A DNA stretch of 64,000 bases from Bacteroidetes bacterium UBA1312 (GTDB lineage Bacteria; Bacteroidota; Bacteroidia; Chitinophagales; Chitinophagaceae), in NCBI GenBank assembly GCA_002307135.1, contig DBTQ01000015.1:62001-126000 (forward strand). Reading direction: 5' to 3'. The translations under genes were made by a program, and so were the position numbers. The notes beneath the pieces are model-generated. The model was given only the letters and a program-made list of their open reading frames with translations, was not told the origin of the DNA and made no database searches. Shown piece after piece: positions 16,261 through 25,139 of this stretch (within the stretch, counting starts at the first letter, position 1; the number at the start of each line of letters is the position of its first letter).

Positions 16261-17895
16261 TTAGTCTGCCTGATGAAATGGGTAACGATAATTTGTTACG
16301 GGTACATACGTTTCTTTAATTGTACGGAAACTCAACCAGCGATATAAATTTAATGGAGCACCGGCCTTATCGTTTGTACCAGAAGCTCTTGCACCACCAA
16401 AAGGTTGTTGCCCTACCACTGCGCCTGTTGGCTTATCATTGATATAAAAATTACCCGCAGCATTAGTTAGCTTTTTAGTCATTAATTCAACTGCATAACG
16501 ATCTTGAGAGAAAATAGCACCAGTCAATGCAAATGGAGAAGTGGTATCTACAATATCCAACATGGCTTCCCAATTATCCGCTTCATAAACATGCATGGTC
16601 AATACCGGACCAAATAATTCTTCGCACATCGTTACATATTTAGGGTCTGTAGTTTCTATAATTGTAGGTTCAATAAACCATCCTTTCGATTTGTCATAAC
16701 CACCACCAGCAAATATTTTGGCTACACCATTGGTATTCTTTACATCTTCGATATAGGTTACTAATTTATCGAAAGATTTTTCGTCAATAACCGCATTTAC
16801 AAAGTTCGTAAAATCATCTACAGGTCCCATTTTCAAAGTCTTCATCTCAGCCAGCAATTTTGTTTTTACTTCTTCAGCAATATTTGAAGGAATATATGCA
16901 CGTGAAGCTGCAGAGCATTTCTGTCCTTGGTACTCAAATGCACCACGAACAATATTAGCAACCACTGCATCTACATTGGCGGCAGGGTGCGCAAATATAA
17001 AATCCTTACCACCTGTTTCGCCTACAATGCGTGGATACGTCTTGTATTTGCTGATATTTTCACCAATAGTTTTCCAGATGCTTTGAAATACTCCTGTAGA
17101 ACCGGTAAAATGAATCCCTGCAAAATCTGGATGTTTGAAACAAATATCCCCAACTGCAGAACCCGAAGGATAGATCAAATTAATAACACCTGCAGGCAAG
17201 CCGGCTTCTATCAATATTTCCATAAATACAGAAGCAGCCAAGACTTGCGTATTAGCGGGTTTCCATACCACTACATTACCACACATTGCTGGTGCTGTAG
17301 GTAAATTACCACCAATAGCAGTAAAGTTGAAAGGTGTAATGGCCAATACAAAACCTTCTAATGGACGATACTCTAATCTGTTATTAAAGCCTTGGGGCGA
17401 AAGTGGTTGTTCGTTATAAATTTTTGACAAGAAATGTACATTGAAACGCAAGAAATCAATCAATTCGCAAGCGCTGTCAATCTCTGCCTGATAGGCATTC
17501 TTACTTTGGCCAAGCATTGTTGCTGCATTCATTTTGAAGCGATATTTTGTAGCCAGCAATTCTGCCGCTTTCATAAATATGGCTGCACGATGCTCCCAAG
17601 ACGTATTAGCCCATTGCTCGCGCGCAACAAGTGCAGCAACAATTGCATCATTAATATGTCCGTTGTCACTCACATGAAACTGACCAATTAAATGTGCCGT
17701 TTCGTGCGGTGGTCTTAATTCTGTTGTTTTATTACCACGCACCTCTTTACCACCAATATACATGGGAATATCATGCGTTTCGCTTTTCAATGTTTTCAAA
17801 GCATCCTGTAATGCTTTGCGTTCTGTACTTCTGGGCGCATAGCCCAATACCGGTTCGTTAATCGGTTGGTGAAAATGAAAATGTGCGTTATGCAT
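16261..17895 (-). CDS. pruA: L-glutamate gamma-semialdehyde (1-pyrroline-5-carboxylate) dehydrogenase
   Basis: A 544-residue NAD-dependent aldehyde dehydrogenase that completes proline catabolism to glutamate. Catalytic elements: VGETGGKDFIF with the general-base Glu, and GAFEYQGQKCSAASRAY with the nucleophilic Cys. The cofactor region is FTGSTGVFQSIW. Its length and the N-terminal INEPVLGYAPRSTERKAL match the stand-alone P5C dehydrogenases of Bacteroidota and eukaryotes, not the bifunctional PutA. A longer frame reaches 17988, but a TACCTTTG element at 17934-17941 falls inside it, so the ATG at 17895 is chosen. No proline dehydrogenase gene is nearby. Confidence 0.93.
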   Translation of the reverse strand: MHNAHFHFHQPINEPVLGYAPRSTERKALQDALKTLKSETHDIPMYIGGKEVRGNKTTELRPPHETAHLIGQFHVSDNGHINDAIVAALVAREQWANTSWEHRAAIFMKAAELLATKYRFKMNAATMLGQSKNAYQAEIDSACELIDFLRFNVHFLSKIYNEQPLSPQGFNNRLEYRPLEGFVLAITPFNFTAIGGNLPTAPAMCGNVVVWKPANTQVLAASVFMEILIEAGLPAGVINLIYPSGSAVGDICFKHPDFAGIHFTGSTGVFQSIWKTIGENISKYKTYPRIVGETGGKDFIFAHPAANVDAVVANIVRGAFEYQGQKCSAASRAYIPSNIAEEVKTKLLAEMKTLKMGPVDDFTNFVNAVIDEKSFDKLVTYIEDVKNTNGVAKIFAGGGYDKSKGWFIEPTIIETTDPKYVTMCEELFGPVLTMHVYEADNWEAMLDIVDTTSPFALTGAIFSQDRYAVELMTKKLTNAAGNFYINDKPTGAVVGQQPFGGARASGTNDKAGAPLNLYRWLSFRTIKETYVPVTNYRYPFHQAD

Positions 17896-17933
17896 AAATA
17901 TGTTCTGTTTTAAATGTTGTAAAAATTGAATTG

Positions 17934-17941
17934 CAAAGGTA
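17934..17941 (-). promoter_or_regulatory. -7 promoter element of pruA
   Basis: The minus strand reads TACCTTTG (exact TAnnTTTG), 38 bases before the chosen pruA ATG. No TTG -33 element is obvious. Confidence 0.45.
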
Positions 17942-18103
17942 GCTTTTGATTTTTGATTTTTTTGTTGAAGAACACTCCCTTTTAACACAACCGATAATAT
18001 AAATTAAGACATACTATGAAGATGATCTCATGTAATACTATATCCTAGGGTTGAATAGCACAATCATTCCAAATCATACTATATAGAAGATTTGAAAAAT
18101 ATT

Positions 18104-18910
18104 CTATTCTCCGCAACAAGTACCCATATTGAATAGAGCAGTTACTTCTTGCTGTGAAAGCTTTTTATTGAAAATGATGAGATCGTCTATTTTTCCGATA
18201 TAACCCTTACCTAAAAATAGGTCTCCAATATCATAGACTTTTTTAGTACCAGATCCACAATCTGCATCCCTTAAAGAACTTTGCTGTAATGCTCCATTCC
18301 TATAGATAGACATCTCAACACCATCCTGTTTAAATGTAGCTACCAAATGAGCCCAGTTATTGGTCCTTACAATAACTTCTTGCAGACAATCAAAATTTGC
18401 TATATCCTTATCCCAAACAGAATTTGTTCTTCCAAAGACTGCTTTTCGACAGTCATAAAGGCTAATAGACCATTGCCCATTCTTATCGGGACAACTATTC
18501 CCTAAATCTCTACAAATTAACGTTTCATAATCACCTACACTACGAGCAGTATCCAATGGTTCGTACCAAAATGAGATTGAAAATTCACTTAAACCATTTA
18601 AAAAAGCAGTATTGCCAGTTGTCAAAAATTCTGTTGAAGTCGGGCTATTGTCAAATTCGTAGGCACAATTAATATTACCATCTCTATCTGAAGTAGCCTT
18701 AGCTGTTGTAGTATTTGACAAATCATTATTGTTACCGGAAAGATCCTTTAAAGATCCTTTAGAAAAAGGATAAAAGGCAATGACATTGTTCGATAAACTA
18801 TTAGGAATACAGTTAATTGATTTGGTGATACTTTCTTGTTTTATCCCTTTTCCACAAGAAAAAACAATAAAAGAAAAACAGAGAATAAGAACATTTCTGA
18901 TTGACAGCAT
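18104..18910 (-). CDS. LamG-domain lipoprotein
   Basis: A 268-residue lipoprotein: hydrophobic signal and lipobox IVFSC with the lipidated Cys at 19. From about residue 45 a concanavalin A-like LamG domain follows, beginning VIAFYPFSKGSLKDLSGNNN, a very typical LamG start, and ending with GKIDDLIIFNKKLSQQEV. Such domains bind glycans or are structural modules of cell-surface proteins. The domain is alone, without a catalytic module. Ligand unknown. The closing residues contain a CC pair. Confidence 0.8.
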   Translation of the reverse strand: MLSIRNVLILCFSFIVFSCGKGIKQESITKSINCIPNSLSNNVIAFYPFSKGSLKDLSGNNNDLSNTTTAKATSDRDGNINCAYEFDNSPTSTEFLTTGNTAFLNGLSEFSISFWYEPLDTARSVGDYETLICRDLGNSCPDKNGQWSISLYDCRKAVFGRTNSVWDKDIANFDCLQEVIVRTNNWAHLVATFKQDGVEMSIYRNGALQQSSLRDADCGSGTKKVYDIGDLFLGKGYIGKIDDLIIFNKKLSQQEVTALFNMGTCCGE

Positions 18911-19088
18911 ATATTGTTTTTTTGAAGCCTATGAAATTTCAGAATTTTATGCCTTCTTTGAAGATAATTACAGTTAGTTATATTATCAAATAAAATCTGA
19001 GTTATTTTGTAAAATACATTGGTAGATGTGTACTACAATTTATGTAAATACCGCTCTGAAAATGTACCGAATAATTAAAAATGACATT

Positions 19089-19805
19089 TTACTGATATGC
19101 AATAAAATAATGGTTTTTCCTGCCAAAATATTGGTCAGCAAATTCCTGTTCGTTAAAAGAAGCTTTGGATTTCAACCAGTTTTCGAGCGTAGCAATATGG
19201 TAACTCATGGCATTAAAAAAACTGAATATTTGTTGTGGTGTTGTACCATAAATATCTGATGCACCAAGACCGTGTTCAAAAATGATGACCGGCTTATTTT
19301 TGGCAATCGTATTTCTTGCACCTTCCAGTACGAGCATTTCGGCTCCTTCCACATCTATCTTTATTAAGTCCACTTTATATTCAGGCAATAATATATGGTC
19401 CAGTTGTTTACACTGAACCTCTATTTTTGTATCCTCTTCGTTCGGTCGATCGTAAGTTCTCTTTTTGATACCACTGTACGCAGGATTGGAGGTTACATAA
19501 TTGAATGATGTGCTGCCGTCTGTATTACTCAATGCGATGTTGGAAATCGTGCAAAGCGTATCCGCATATTTTACCTGAAGCGATTTGTATAAATTGGGTA
19601 TGGGCTCAAAACCATAATGCCTCCCGTTTGGAGCAAACTTTATCATAAGATCAAGAATCTCGCCAGTATGACATCCTACGTCTATACAATTGCTATTGTT
19701 GCGACATACTTTGGCTATTGCCTTCTTGGTCTGCGTATCATATTTCTGGTTTTTGGTAATATCAACGGGTATGTATTGGAATATTTTTTTAATCAGTTTT
19801 TTCAT
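19089..19805 (-). CDS. FkbM family methyltransferase
   Basis: A 238-residue SAM-dependent methyltransferase. Motif I is CIDVGCHTGEI (about residues 38-48), followed by GFEPIPN and, later, VDLIKIDVEGAEMLVLEGA, the FkbM family signature. These enzymes O-methylate sugars or polyketides; here a surface glycan is the likely substrate, by inference. The frame extends upstream to 19877, but the promoter -7 box TACATTTG (19875-19882) sits there. The ATG at 19805, giving a normal N-terminus MKKLIKKIF, is therefore chosen. Divergent from lysS. Confidence 0.85.
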   Translation of the reverse strand: MKKLIKKIFQYIPVDITKNQKYDTQTKKAIAKVCRNNSNCIDVGCHTGEILDLMIKFAPNGRHYGFEPIPNLYKSLQVKYADTLCTISNIALSNTDGSTSFNYVTSNPAYSGIKKRTYDRPNEEDTKIEVQCKQLDHILLPEYKVDLIKIDVEGAEMLVLEGARNTIAKNKPVIIFEHGLGASDIYGTTPQQIFSFFNAMSYHIATLENWLKSKASFNEQEFADQYFGRKNHYFIAYQ

Positions 19806-19874
19806 TACAATATCTCGACTGGTAAGCAATTGTAGCTTTGTAAGATTGCAAGTTATACAATTCAAACAACTACA

Positions 19875-19907
19875 CAAATGTAAAGTTCCAATGTTATTTC
19901 GAGCAAA
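19875..19907 (-). promoter_or_regulatory. Promoter of the FkbM methyltransferase gene
   Basis: On the minus strand TTTG (19907-19904), a 21-base spacer, then TACATTTG (19882-19875). This is a full match to the Bacteroidota TTTG-N19-23-TAnnTTTG promoter. Confidence 0.65.
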
Positions 19908-19916
19908 ACAAAGATG

Positions 19917-19951
19917 TTGTACAAATTAATGCCGCGAAGACTATATTTTTG
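19917..19951 (+). promoter_or_regulatory. Promoter of lysS
   Basis: TTG at 19917-19919 and TATTTTTG at 19944-19951, separated by 24 bases, 38 bases before the ATG. It lies back to back with the FkbM promoter, the two -33 elements being about 10 bases apart. Confidence 0.5.
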
Positions 19952-19989
19952 CACAGTTTTTACATATACCCGATATTTTAAGCATATTT

Positions 19990-21498
19990 ATGAATAACCC
20001 ACTTAGTGAACAGGAAATAATCCGTCGCGAAAAACTAAAAGAATTAAAAGCATTGGGTATCGACCCATATCCTGCTCCGAGCTTCGAAATCACACACAGT
20101 GCACGCGAGATAAAGGAAAAATATACAGAAGAAACAAAAGCTGATTTTGCAAACATTTCCCTCGCTGGCCGTGTAATGATGGTTAGAGATATGGGTAAAG
20201 CAAACTTTGCCGTACTGCAGGATAGTAGTGATCGCATCCAGATTTATATCAAACGCGATGATATTTGCCCTGGCGAAGACAAAATGATGTTTGATACCGT
20301 TTGGAAAAAACTAATAGACCTTGGAGATATTATTGGTATCAAAGGTTATGCTTTCATTACCAAAATGGGAGAACTATCCATACATGTTACTTCCTTTAGT
20401 ATCCTCACCAAATCATTGCACCCACTGCCTGTGGTAAAAGAAAAAGATGGAGAAGTATTTGATGCTGTAAGTGACATGGAATTCAAATATCGTCAGCGTT
20501 ATGCCGATTTGATTGTAAATCCGGCGGTGCGCGAAACATTTACGAAGATTACTAAAATGAAAAATGCCATTCGCTCATTTTTGAATGAACGCGGCGGATT
20601 GGAAGTTGATACACCAGTATTGCAAAGCATTCCGGGCGGTGCGGCGGCTCGTCCGTTTGTCACCCACCACAATGCACTGGATATGCCGTTATACTTGCGC
20701 ATAGCCAATGAGTTGTACTTAAAACGTTTGATAGTAGGTGGTTTTGAATGGGTATATGAATTCAGTCGCAACTTCCGGAACGAAGGGATGGATCGCACGC
20801 ACAATCCTGAATTTACGGTTTTAGAGTTTTACGTCGCTTACAAAGATTATTTCTGGATGATGGAAACTACCGAACAATTGCTGGAACAAACGGCAATAGC
20901 GACCAATGGTACTTCCATAACCAAAGTGGGTGATAATGAAATCAATTTCAAAGCACCTTATGCACGTGTAAGTATTTATGATGCAATAAAAGAACATACA
21001 GGACACGATGTAAGCAATATGAACGAAGATGAACTTCGAAGCGTATGCAAACAATTGCACCTGCCGGTAGATGCCACCATGGGCAGAGGAAAATTGATCG
21101 ACGAACTTTTTGGCGGTAAATGTGAATACCATTATATCCAACCGACTTTCATTATCGACTATCCGGTAGAGATGAGCCCCTTGACAAAAAAACACCGCAG
21201 CAAGGCAGGATTGGTAGAACGTTTTGAATTGATGATCAACGGTAAGGAAATTGCGAATGCCTATACCGAGCTAAATGACCCTATTGACCAACGGGAACGT
21301 TTTGAAGATCAGGTAAAATTGATGGAACGTGGTGACGACGAAGCCATGTTTATCGATTATGATTTCTTACGTGCACTCGAGTATGGCATGCCACCAACAG
21401 CGGGTATTGGTTTTGGGATTGATCGATTGGCAATGTTACTAACAGGTCAGTCGTCTATTCAAGATGTACTTTTGTTCCCACAAATGCGACCTGAATAA
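19990..21498 (+). CDS. lysS: Lysine--tRNA ligase (class II)
   Basis: A 502-residue class II lysyl-tRNA synthetase that charges tRNA-Lys. It has the N-terminal OB-fold anticodon-binding domain (about 55-150, with LAGRVMMVRDMGKANFAVL). The class II catalytic domain carries motif 2 FEWVYEFSRNFRNEGMDRTH and motif 3 GMPPTAGIGFGIDRLAML. Length and motif spacing are standard. It ends with the usual LFPQMRPE. Single gene, divergent from the FkbM gene, closed by a bidirectional hairpin. Confidence 0.96.
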   Translation: MNNPLSEQEIIRREKLKELKALGIDPYPAPSFEITHSAREIKEKYTEETKADFANISLAGRVMMVRDMGKANFAVLQDSSDRIQIYIKRDDICPGEDKMMFDTVWKKLIDLGDIIGIKGYAFITKMGELSIHVTSFSILTKSLHPLPVVKEKDGEVFDAVSDMEFKYRQRYADLIVNPAVRETFTKITKMKNAIRSFLNERGGLEVDTPVLQSIPGGAAARPFVTHHNALDMPLYLRIANELYLKRLIVGGFEWVYEFSRNFRNEGMDRTHNPEFTVLEFYVAYKDYFWMMETTEQLLEQTAIATNGTSITKVGDNEINFKAPYARVSIYDAIKEHTGHDVSNMNEDELRSVCKQLHLPVDATMGRGKLIDELFGGKCEYHYIQPTFIIDYPVEMSPLTKKHRSKAGLVERFELMINGKEIANAYTELNDPIDQRERFEDQVKLMERGDDEAMFIDYDFLRALEYGMPPTAGIGFGIDRLAMLLTGQSSIQDVLLFPQMRPE

Positions 21499-21517
21499 TA
21501 TTGTCTTGTAAACCGAT

Positions 21518-21562
21518 AATATTAAAAGGCCTCCTAAAAAATCTAGGAGGTCTTTTAATATT
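21518..21562. terminator. Bidirectional terminator between lysS and the DUF2252 gene
   Basis: An 18-bp stem with one G-U type mismatch (21518-21535 with 21545-21562) and a 9-base loop, flanked by A/T runs. It overlaps the stop codon of the convergent DUF2252 gene. Confidence 0.8.
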
Positions 21563-22745
21563 AGTTTTTGTTTGCTTTACAGTATTGTTTATAATCTCTT
21601 TTTACTTGTTTTGCATATTGCTCAGAGTAAGAAAGTAATTGCTTTTGCCATTTATTGGAAGTTTCGAAGAAACTAATTAAATTATCAATACCTGTAGCCG
21701 TTTTTCTACCTGCACCACGTAGATGTGCAGAAGCAGCCATTTCAGCAAAATCAGTAATAACTTCTTCGAGCCGGTCAATTTTACCTTCGCACATATTCAG
21801 ATTCATGATGTCTTCGGACGCTTGCATTTTCTTTATTACAAAAACATTTTTCTTAAATGAAATTGTGTTGAGCAATGCCGGTGATACATTCTGCATGTAA
21901 TTTTGAATCGTAATCACACGCTCGCCTTCATTATCCCAAACAGGCTGCTTAATATTAGTATATCGTAAAAGTGATGATGGTTTGGATTGCTTCATATCTA
22001 AAAGCGAGTATTTATCGACATGTTCATCATGGATCAACAATACAAATCGCTCTACACCAAGACTACCAGTACCCGCAATACGATATGCCGCATCGCAGAA
22101 ATGAAAATGATTCATTTTATTTTTTTTCACCCAGATATCAAATGCTTTATGAAGATCGCTTTTCAATTCATCTGTAAGTGGTAATGTTTTCCCTTCGATA
22201 TGTTTAAGTAATGCCTTTCCTCCTTTGAATTCGACTTTTTGACTGAGTAAATCTTTGTACTTTCGTTTAGTAGCATTACCAATAAATGTACTTACCAGAC
22301 CTTTTGTAGTTGCTCTTTCAAATGCTAAGGGCTTACCTTTACATATCGTTTCCGTGTATTTTTGAAAAAAGCAGGTGACTAATTTATGGGCAATTGATTC
22401 TTCTTGTTTCAACACATCAACAGCCAAGTAAATACTGGTAAGAACACGCAATAATTCCCAGGTTACCGGAGCCAGAATAGCTTCATCAAAGTCATTCAAG
22501 TCGAAATAAACAAGGCTATTAGAAGCTTTATAGCTACCAAAATTTTCCAAATGTAAATCTCCACAAATCCATATATGGGTAGTATCTTTAAGTGGAATAT
22601 TCTTACCTAAATCCTGATAAAATAAATGACAAGTACCCCGAAAAAAACGGAAGGGACTTTCCGTTAGTGCCTTATATTTAATATCCAAAAAGGGAGCAGA
22701 CCTACCTTTATTAAAATCCTGTATTCTAGACAAAACAGATTTCAT
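21561..22745 (-). CDS. DUF2252 family protein
   Basis: A 394-residue protein of the DUF2252 family. The family's N-terminal pattern is seen: FFRGTCHLFYQDL, then WICGDLHLENFGSY and YFDLNDFDEA. These resemble the HxDxxxxN loop and DxD-like metal site of aminoglycoside-phosphotransferase or kinase-like folds, but no function is established. It is soluble, without a signal peptide. The final region has HLRGAGRKTATGIDNLI. It lies alone between two terminators. Confidence 0.85.
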   Translation of the reverse strand: MKSVLSRIQDFNKGRSAPFLDIKYKALTESPFRFFRGTCHLFYQDLGKNIPLKDTTHIWICGDLHLENFGSYKASNSLVYFDLNDFDEAILAPVTWELLRVLTSIYLAVDVLKQEESIAHKLVTCFFQKYTETICKGKPLAFERATTKGLVSTFIGNATKRKYKDLLSQKVEFKGGKALLKHIEGKTLPLTDELKSDLHKAFDIWVKKNKMNHFHFCDAAYRIAGTGSLGVERFVLLIHDEHVDKYSLLDMKQSKPSSLLRYTNIKQPVWDNEGERVITIQNYMQNVSPALLNTISFKKNVFVIKKMQASEDIMNLNMCEGKIDRLEEVITDFAEMAASAHLRGAGRKTATGIDNLISFFETSNKWQKQLLSYSEQYAKQVKRDYKQYCKANKN

Positions 22746-22776
22746 AACATTACATTGTTAAACAATAAAATAATAG

Positions 22777-22825
22777 ACAAAGAAAAACCGTTCGAAATTA
22801 AAACTATCGAACGGTTTTTCTTTGT
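22777..22825 (-). terminator. Terminator after the fatty acid desaturase gene
   Basis: A perfect 19-bp inverted repeat (22777-22795 with 22807-22825) with an 11-base loop. It lies 14 bases past the desaturase stop and just upstream of the DUF2252 start. Confidence 0.85.
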
Positions 22826-22838
22826 AATGAAATGCTAA

Positions 22839-23837
22839 CTAAGCCACAGACAGTTTATATTCCTTGAGGCTAATCATTCTTTGCACTTCAGGATCCCAAA
22901 TTTTCAATCGAAAACAAGCCCTTATATCGCGCAAGCGCAATGTCGTTTGCTTGGCTATCTGTAATTCTTTAATACTATTGAATGCTTCCGGAAGTCGATA
23001 AAATGGAATCCTTGCATTAAGATGATGAATGTGGTGATAACCAATGTTCCCTGAAAACCAATTCATTATAGGTCCAAGTTTCATAAAGCTCGAAGAATCA
23101 AGCGCTGCTTTTTCATAAGTCCAATCCTGATTATTATTAAAAACGACTCCAGGGAAATTATGTTGCGCATAAAAAAGGTAAGCGCCCAAACTGCAAGTAA
23201 TCGTAAAAGGAATAATAATTGTAGTGAACAGAGTTAAAGCACCAAAATGCCAGCAAATAAAGGTTGCCAATGCAAGATGTAAAATCAAAGCAACCAACGA
23301 ATCCCAATGCTTGCGAGGTGCAGTAAAAAAAGAAGCACAACACATACCGACTATAAATATAGTAATATAGCCAAACAATAAAAAGATGGGATGACGAATA
23401 CCTAAATAAGCAAGTCGCTCCTTTTTACTCATTGCTGCAAATTTTTTCTTAGTTGCTATGGGATAAGATCCAATACTGGCACTGAATAATTTGGAATTAT
23501 TTTTGTGATGATGATCGTGTGAACGTTTCCATATACTTGCCGGAGCTAACATATAAAGGCCATAAGCGGCCATAATGAATTTTGCAATTTTAGACTTCTG
23601 TAAGATCGTATGGTGTTGAAAATCGTGATATATAATAAACAATCTCATCATTAGCAACGACATTATTACACTACAACAAAGTCGCAATAAAATATGCGGC
23701 GCATAAATAGTTCCTGCAACAGCCAGTAAAAAAAAAGTGAACGTAGTAACCAATAAATACCAGCTTTTTCTACGGTATTCTGCTGCAAATGGTTTTGTGG
23801 CTAAAATCAATTTTTTGCCGGTTAACATCTCTTCCAA
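22839..23837 (-). CDS. Membrane fatty acid desaturase family protein
   Basis: A 332-residue integral membrane protein with the three His boxes of membrane di-iron desaturases: HDFQHH (about 71-76), HDHHH (about 106-110) and HHIHH (about 271-275). Four or more membrane helices lie between and around them. These enzymes insert double bonds into acyl lipids or hydroxylate them, using oxygen and electrons from ferredoxin or cytochrome b5-like donors. It directly follows the lipid A-type acyltransferase gene (14 bases), which supports a joint role in membrane lipid modification. Confidence 0.88.
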   Translation of the reverse strand: MEEMLTGKKLILATKPFAAEYRRKSWYLLVTTFTFFLLAVAGTIYAPHILLRLCCSVIMSLLMMRLFIIYHDFQHHTILQKSKIAKFIMAAYGLYMLAPASIWKRSHDHHHKNNSKLFSASIGSYPIATKKKFAAMSKKERLAYLGIRHPIFLLFGYITIFIVGMCCASFFTAPRKHWDSLVALILHLALATFICWHFGALTLFTTIIIPFTITCSLGAYLFYAQHNFPGVVFNNNQDWTYEKAALDSSSFMKLGPIMNWFSGNIGYHHIHHLNARIPFYRLPEAFNSIKELQIAKQTTLRLRDIRACFRLKIWDPEVQRMISLKEYKLSVA

Positions 23838-23851
23838 TGTAAAAAAATTTT

Positions 23852-24688
23852 CTAGTTAATACGATTATGTTTCCATCTTCTGTGCGACCAAAGCCAAGTT
23901 TCGGGCTGCTCATAAATGTCTTCTTCCAATTTACGCGTGTGCGCTTCAGTTAGTTTTCCTTCGGTAAAATTTTCGGGCAACATTAGTCCATCCTTATCTA
24001 CCATTATTTTGTAATACCCTCTTTTCACTCTTCTCACAGTCAAATACAAAACCGGACGCTTCAACTTTGTCGCTATTCTTTCAGTCCCCCAAAAGACCGG
24101 AGTATCTTGCCGAAGAAAATTCGTCCAGTAAGCATTGTTAGGCTGCGGTGTTTGATCTGCAATAAAAGCCGTTGCTGTCAGTTCATTTTTATGCTTTAGC
24201 ATTTCCCGAAATGTATCGTTCATGGCAATCAATTTAGTACCAAAACGAGTGCGCATTTTATACATCAACCCATCAAAAAATTTATTGGTCAATGGATGGT
24301 AAATAACATACAGCTGATGTTGACAACTCAAACTAAATGTGTTGCCTCCCCATTCCCAATTGCCTTTATGCCCCATTACCAATATAACACTCTGCTTTTC
24401 GTCAGCCATTTTTTTTAAGCGCTTTTCAGATTCAACATCTAAGCTACAATGTTTTAGCATCGTAGTTTTGCTAATTGTCAAAGTTTTAAAGGTCTCTAAA
24501 AAAATATCACAAAAATAATGGTAAAAGTTTTTGCAAAGCAACTTTAATTCTGCTTCATTTTTATCTGGGAATGATTTACGCAAATTTTCCATAACAACCT
24601 CTTTCCTATACCCCACTATATGATATACTAGGAAATAAAAAACATCAGATACCCAATACAATACCCTAAATGGCAGTACAGATATCAA
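23852..24688 (-). CDS. Lysophospholipid/lipid A acyltransferase family protein (LpxL/HtrB-like)
   Basis: A 278-residue or longer acyltransferase. The catalytic H-x4-D/E-type motif is VMGHKGNWEWGGN (about 104-116), with downstream IADQTPQ and FWGTERIA, all typical of late lipid A acyltransferases. A membrane anchor opens the protein. The family N-terminus (YYITLPFIYLISVLPF-like) continues upstream of the TTG at 24688, up to an in-frame stop at 24734-24736. No ATG, GTG or TTG lies there, so the true start may be CTG 24703, ATT 24721 or ATA 24730. The desaturase gene follows within 14 bases. Confidence 0.82.
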   Translation of the reverse strand: MISVLPFRVLYWVSDVFYFLVYHIVGYRKEVVMENLRKSFPDKNEAELKLLCKNFYHYFCDIFLETFKTLTISKTTMLKHCSLDVESEKRLKKMADEKQSVILVMGHKGNWEWGGNTFSLSCQHQLYVIYHPLTNKFFDGLMYKMRTRFGTKLIAMNDTFREMLKHKNELTATAFIADQTPQPNNAYWTNFLRQDTPVFWGTERIATKLKRPVLYLTVRRVKRGYYKIMVDKDGLMLPENFTEGKLTEAHTRKLEEDIYEQPETWLWSHRRWKHNRIN

Positions 24689-24736
24689 ATAGATAAAAGG
24701 CAGGGTGATATAATATACAATAGCTTCTATGGCTTA

Positions 24737-25139
24737 ATTATTTTAATAAAAAATCAATAAATTATTTTGAGGAGCTATATACCAAATACTCAAGCCATTA
24801 CTTAAAATATTGGGCTGCAAAAATAGCTTTTATTTGATTAAAAATAGTATCCATAACATGATACTCGTCAGCATTTTCTAAATAACGTCAAGTAGGTATT
24901 TATTTAGTGCTTCTAAAAAAAGAAGAATTTGATAAAAATTATTACATGCAAAGTAGCTCATCATTAGGCCAATAATAAGGTTGGGTCACATTATCATACA
25001 ATCTAGTTATAGGTTAATACCATTATTTTAAACTCAAAATTGTTGGCGTAGCGGCTATCTGATGGTTTTTAAAGTTAAAATGCTATATTTGCGCACTTTA
25101 ATTTTAACATAATAGTTTTGTTTTAATCCCCAGAATCCT
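24737..25139. other. Divergent AT-rich intergenic region upstream of secDF
   Basis: About 400 bases of AT-rich sequence without a convincing gene. Apart from the secDF -7 element at the right end, no RNA gene, repeat or hairpin was recognised. Confidence 0.5.
25084..25091 (+). promoter_or_regulatory. -7 promoter element of secDF
   Basis: TATATTTG, an exact TAnnTTTG match, 48 bases before the ATG. No TTG at the usual -33 distance. Confidence 0.5.
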
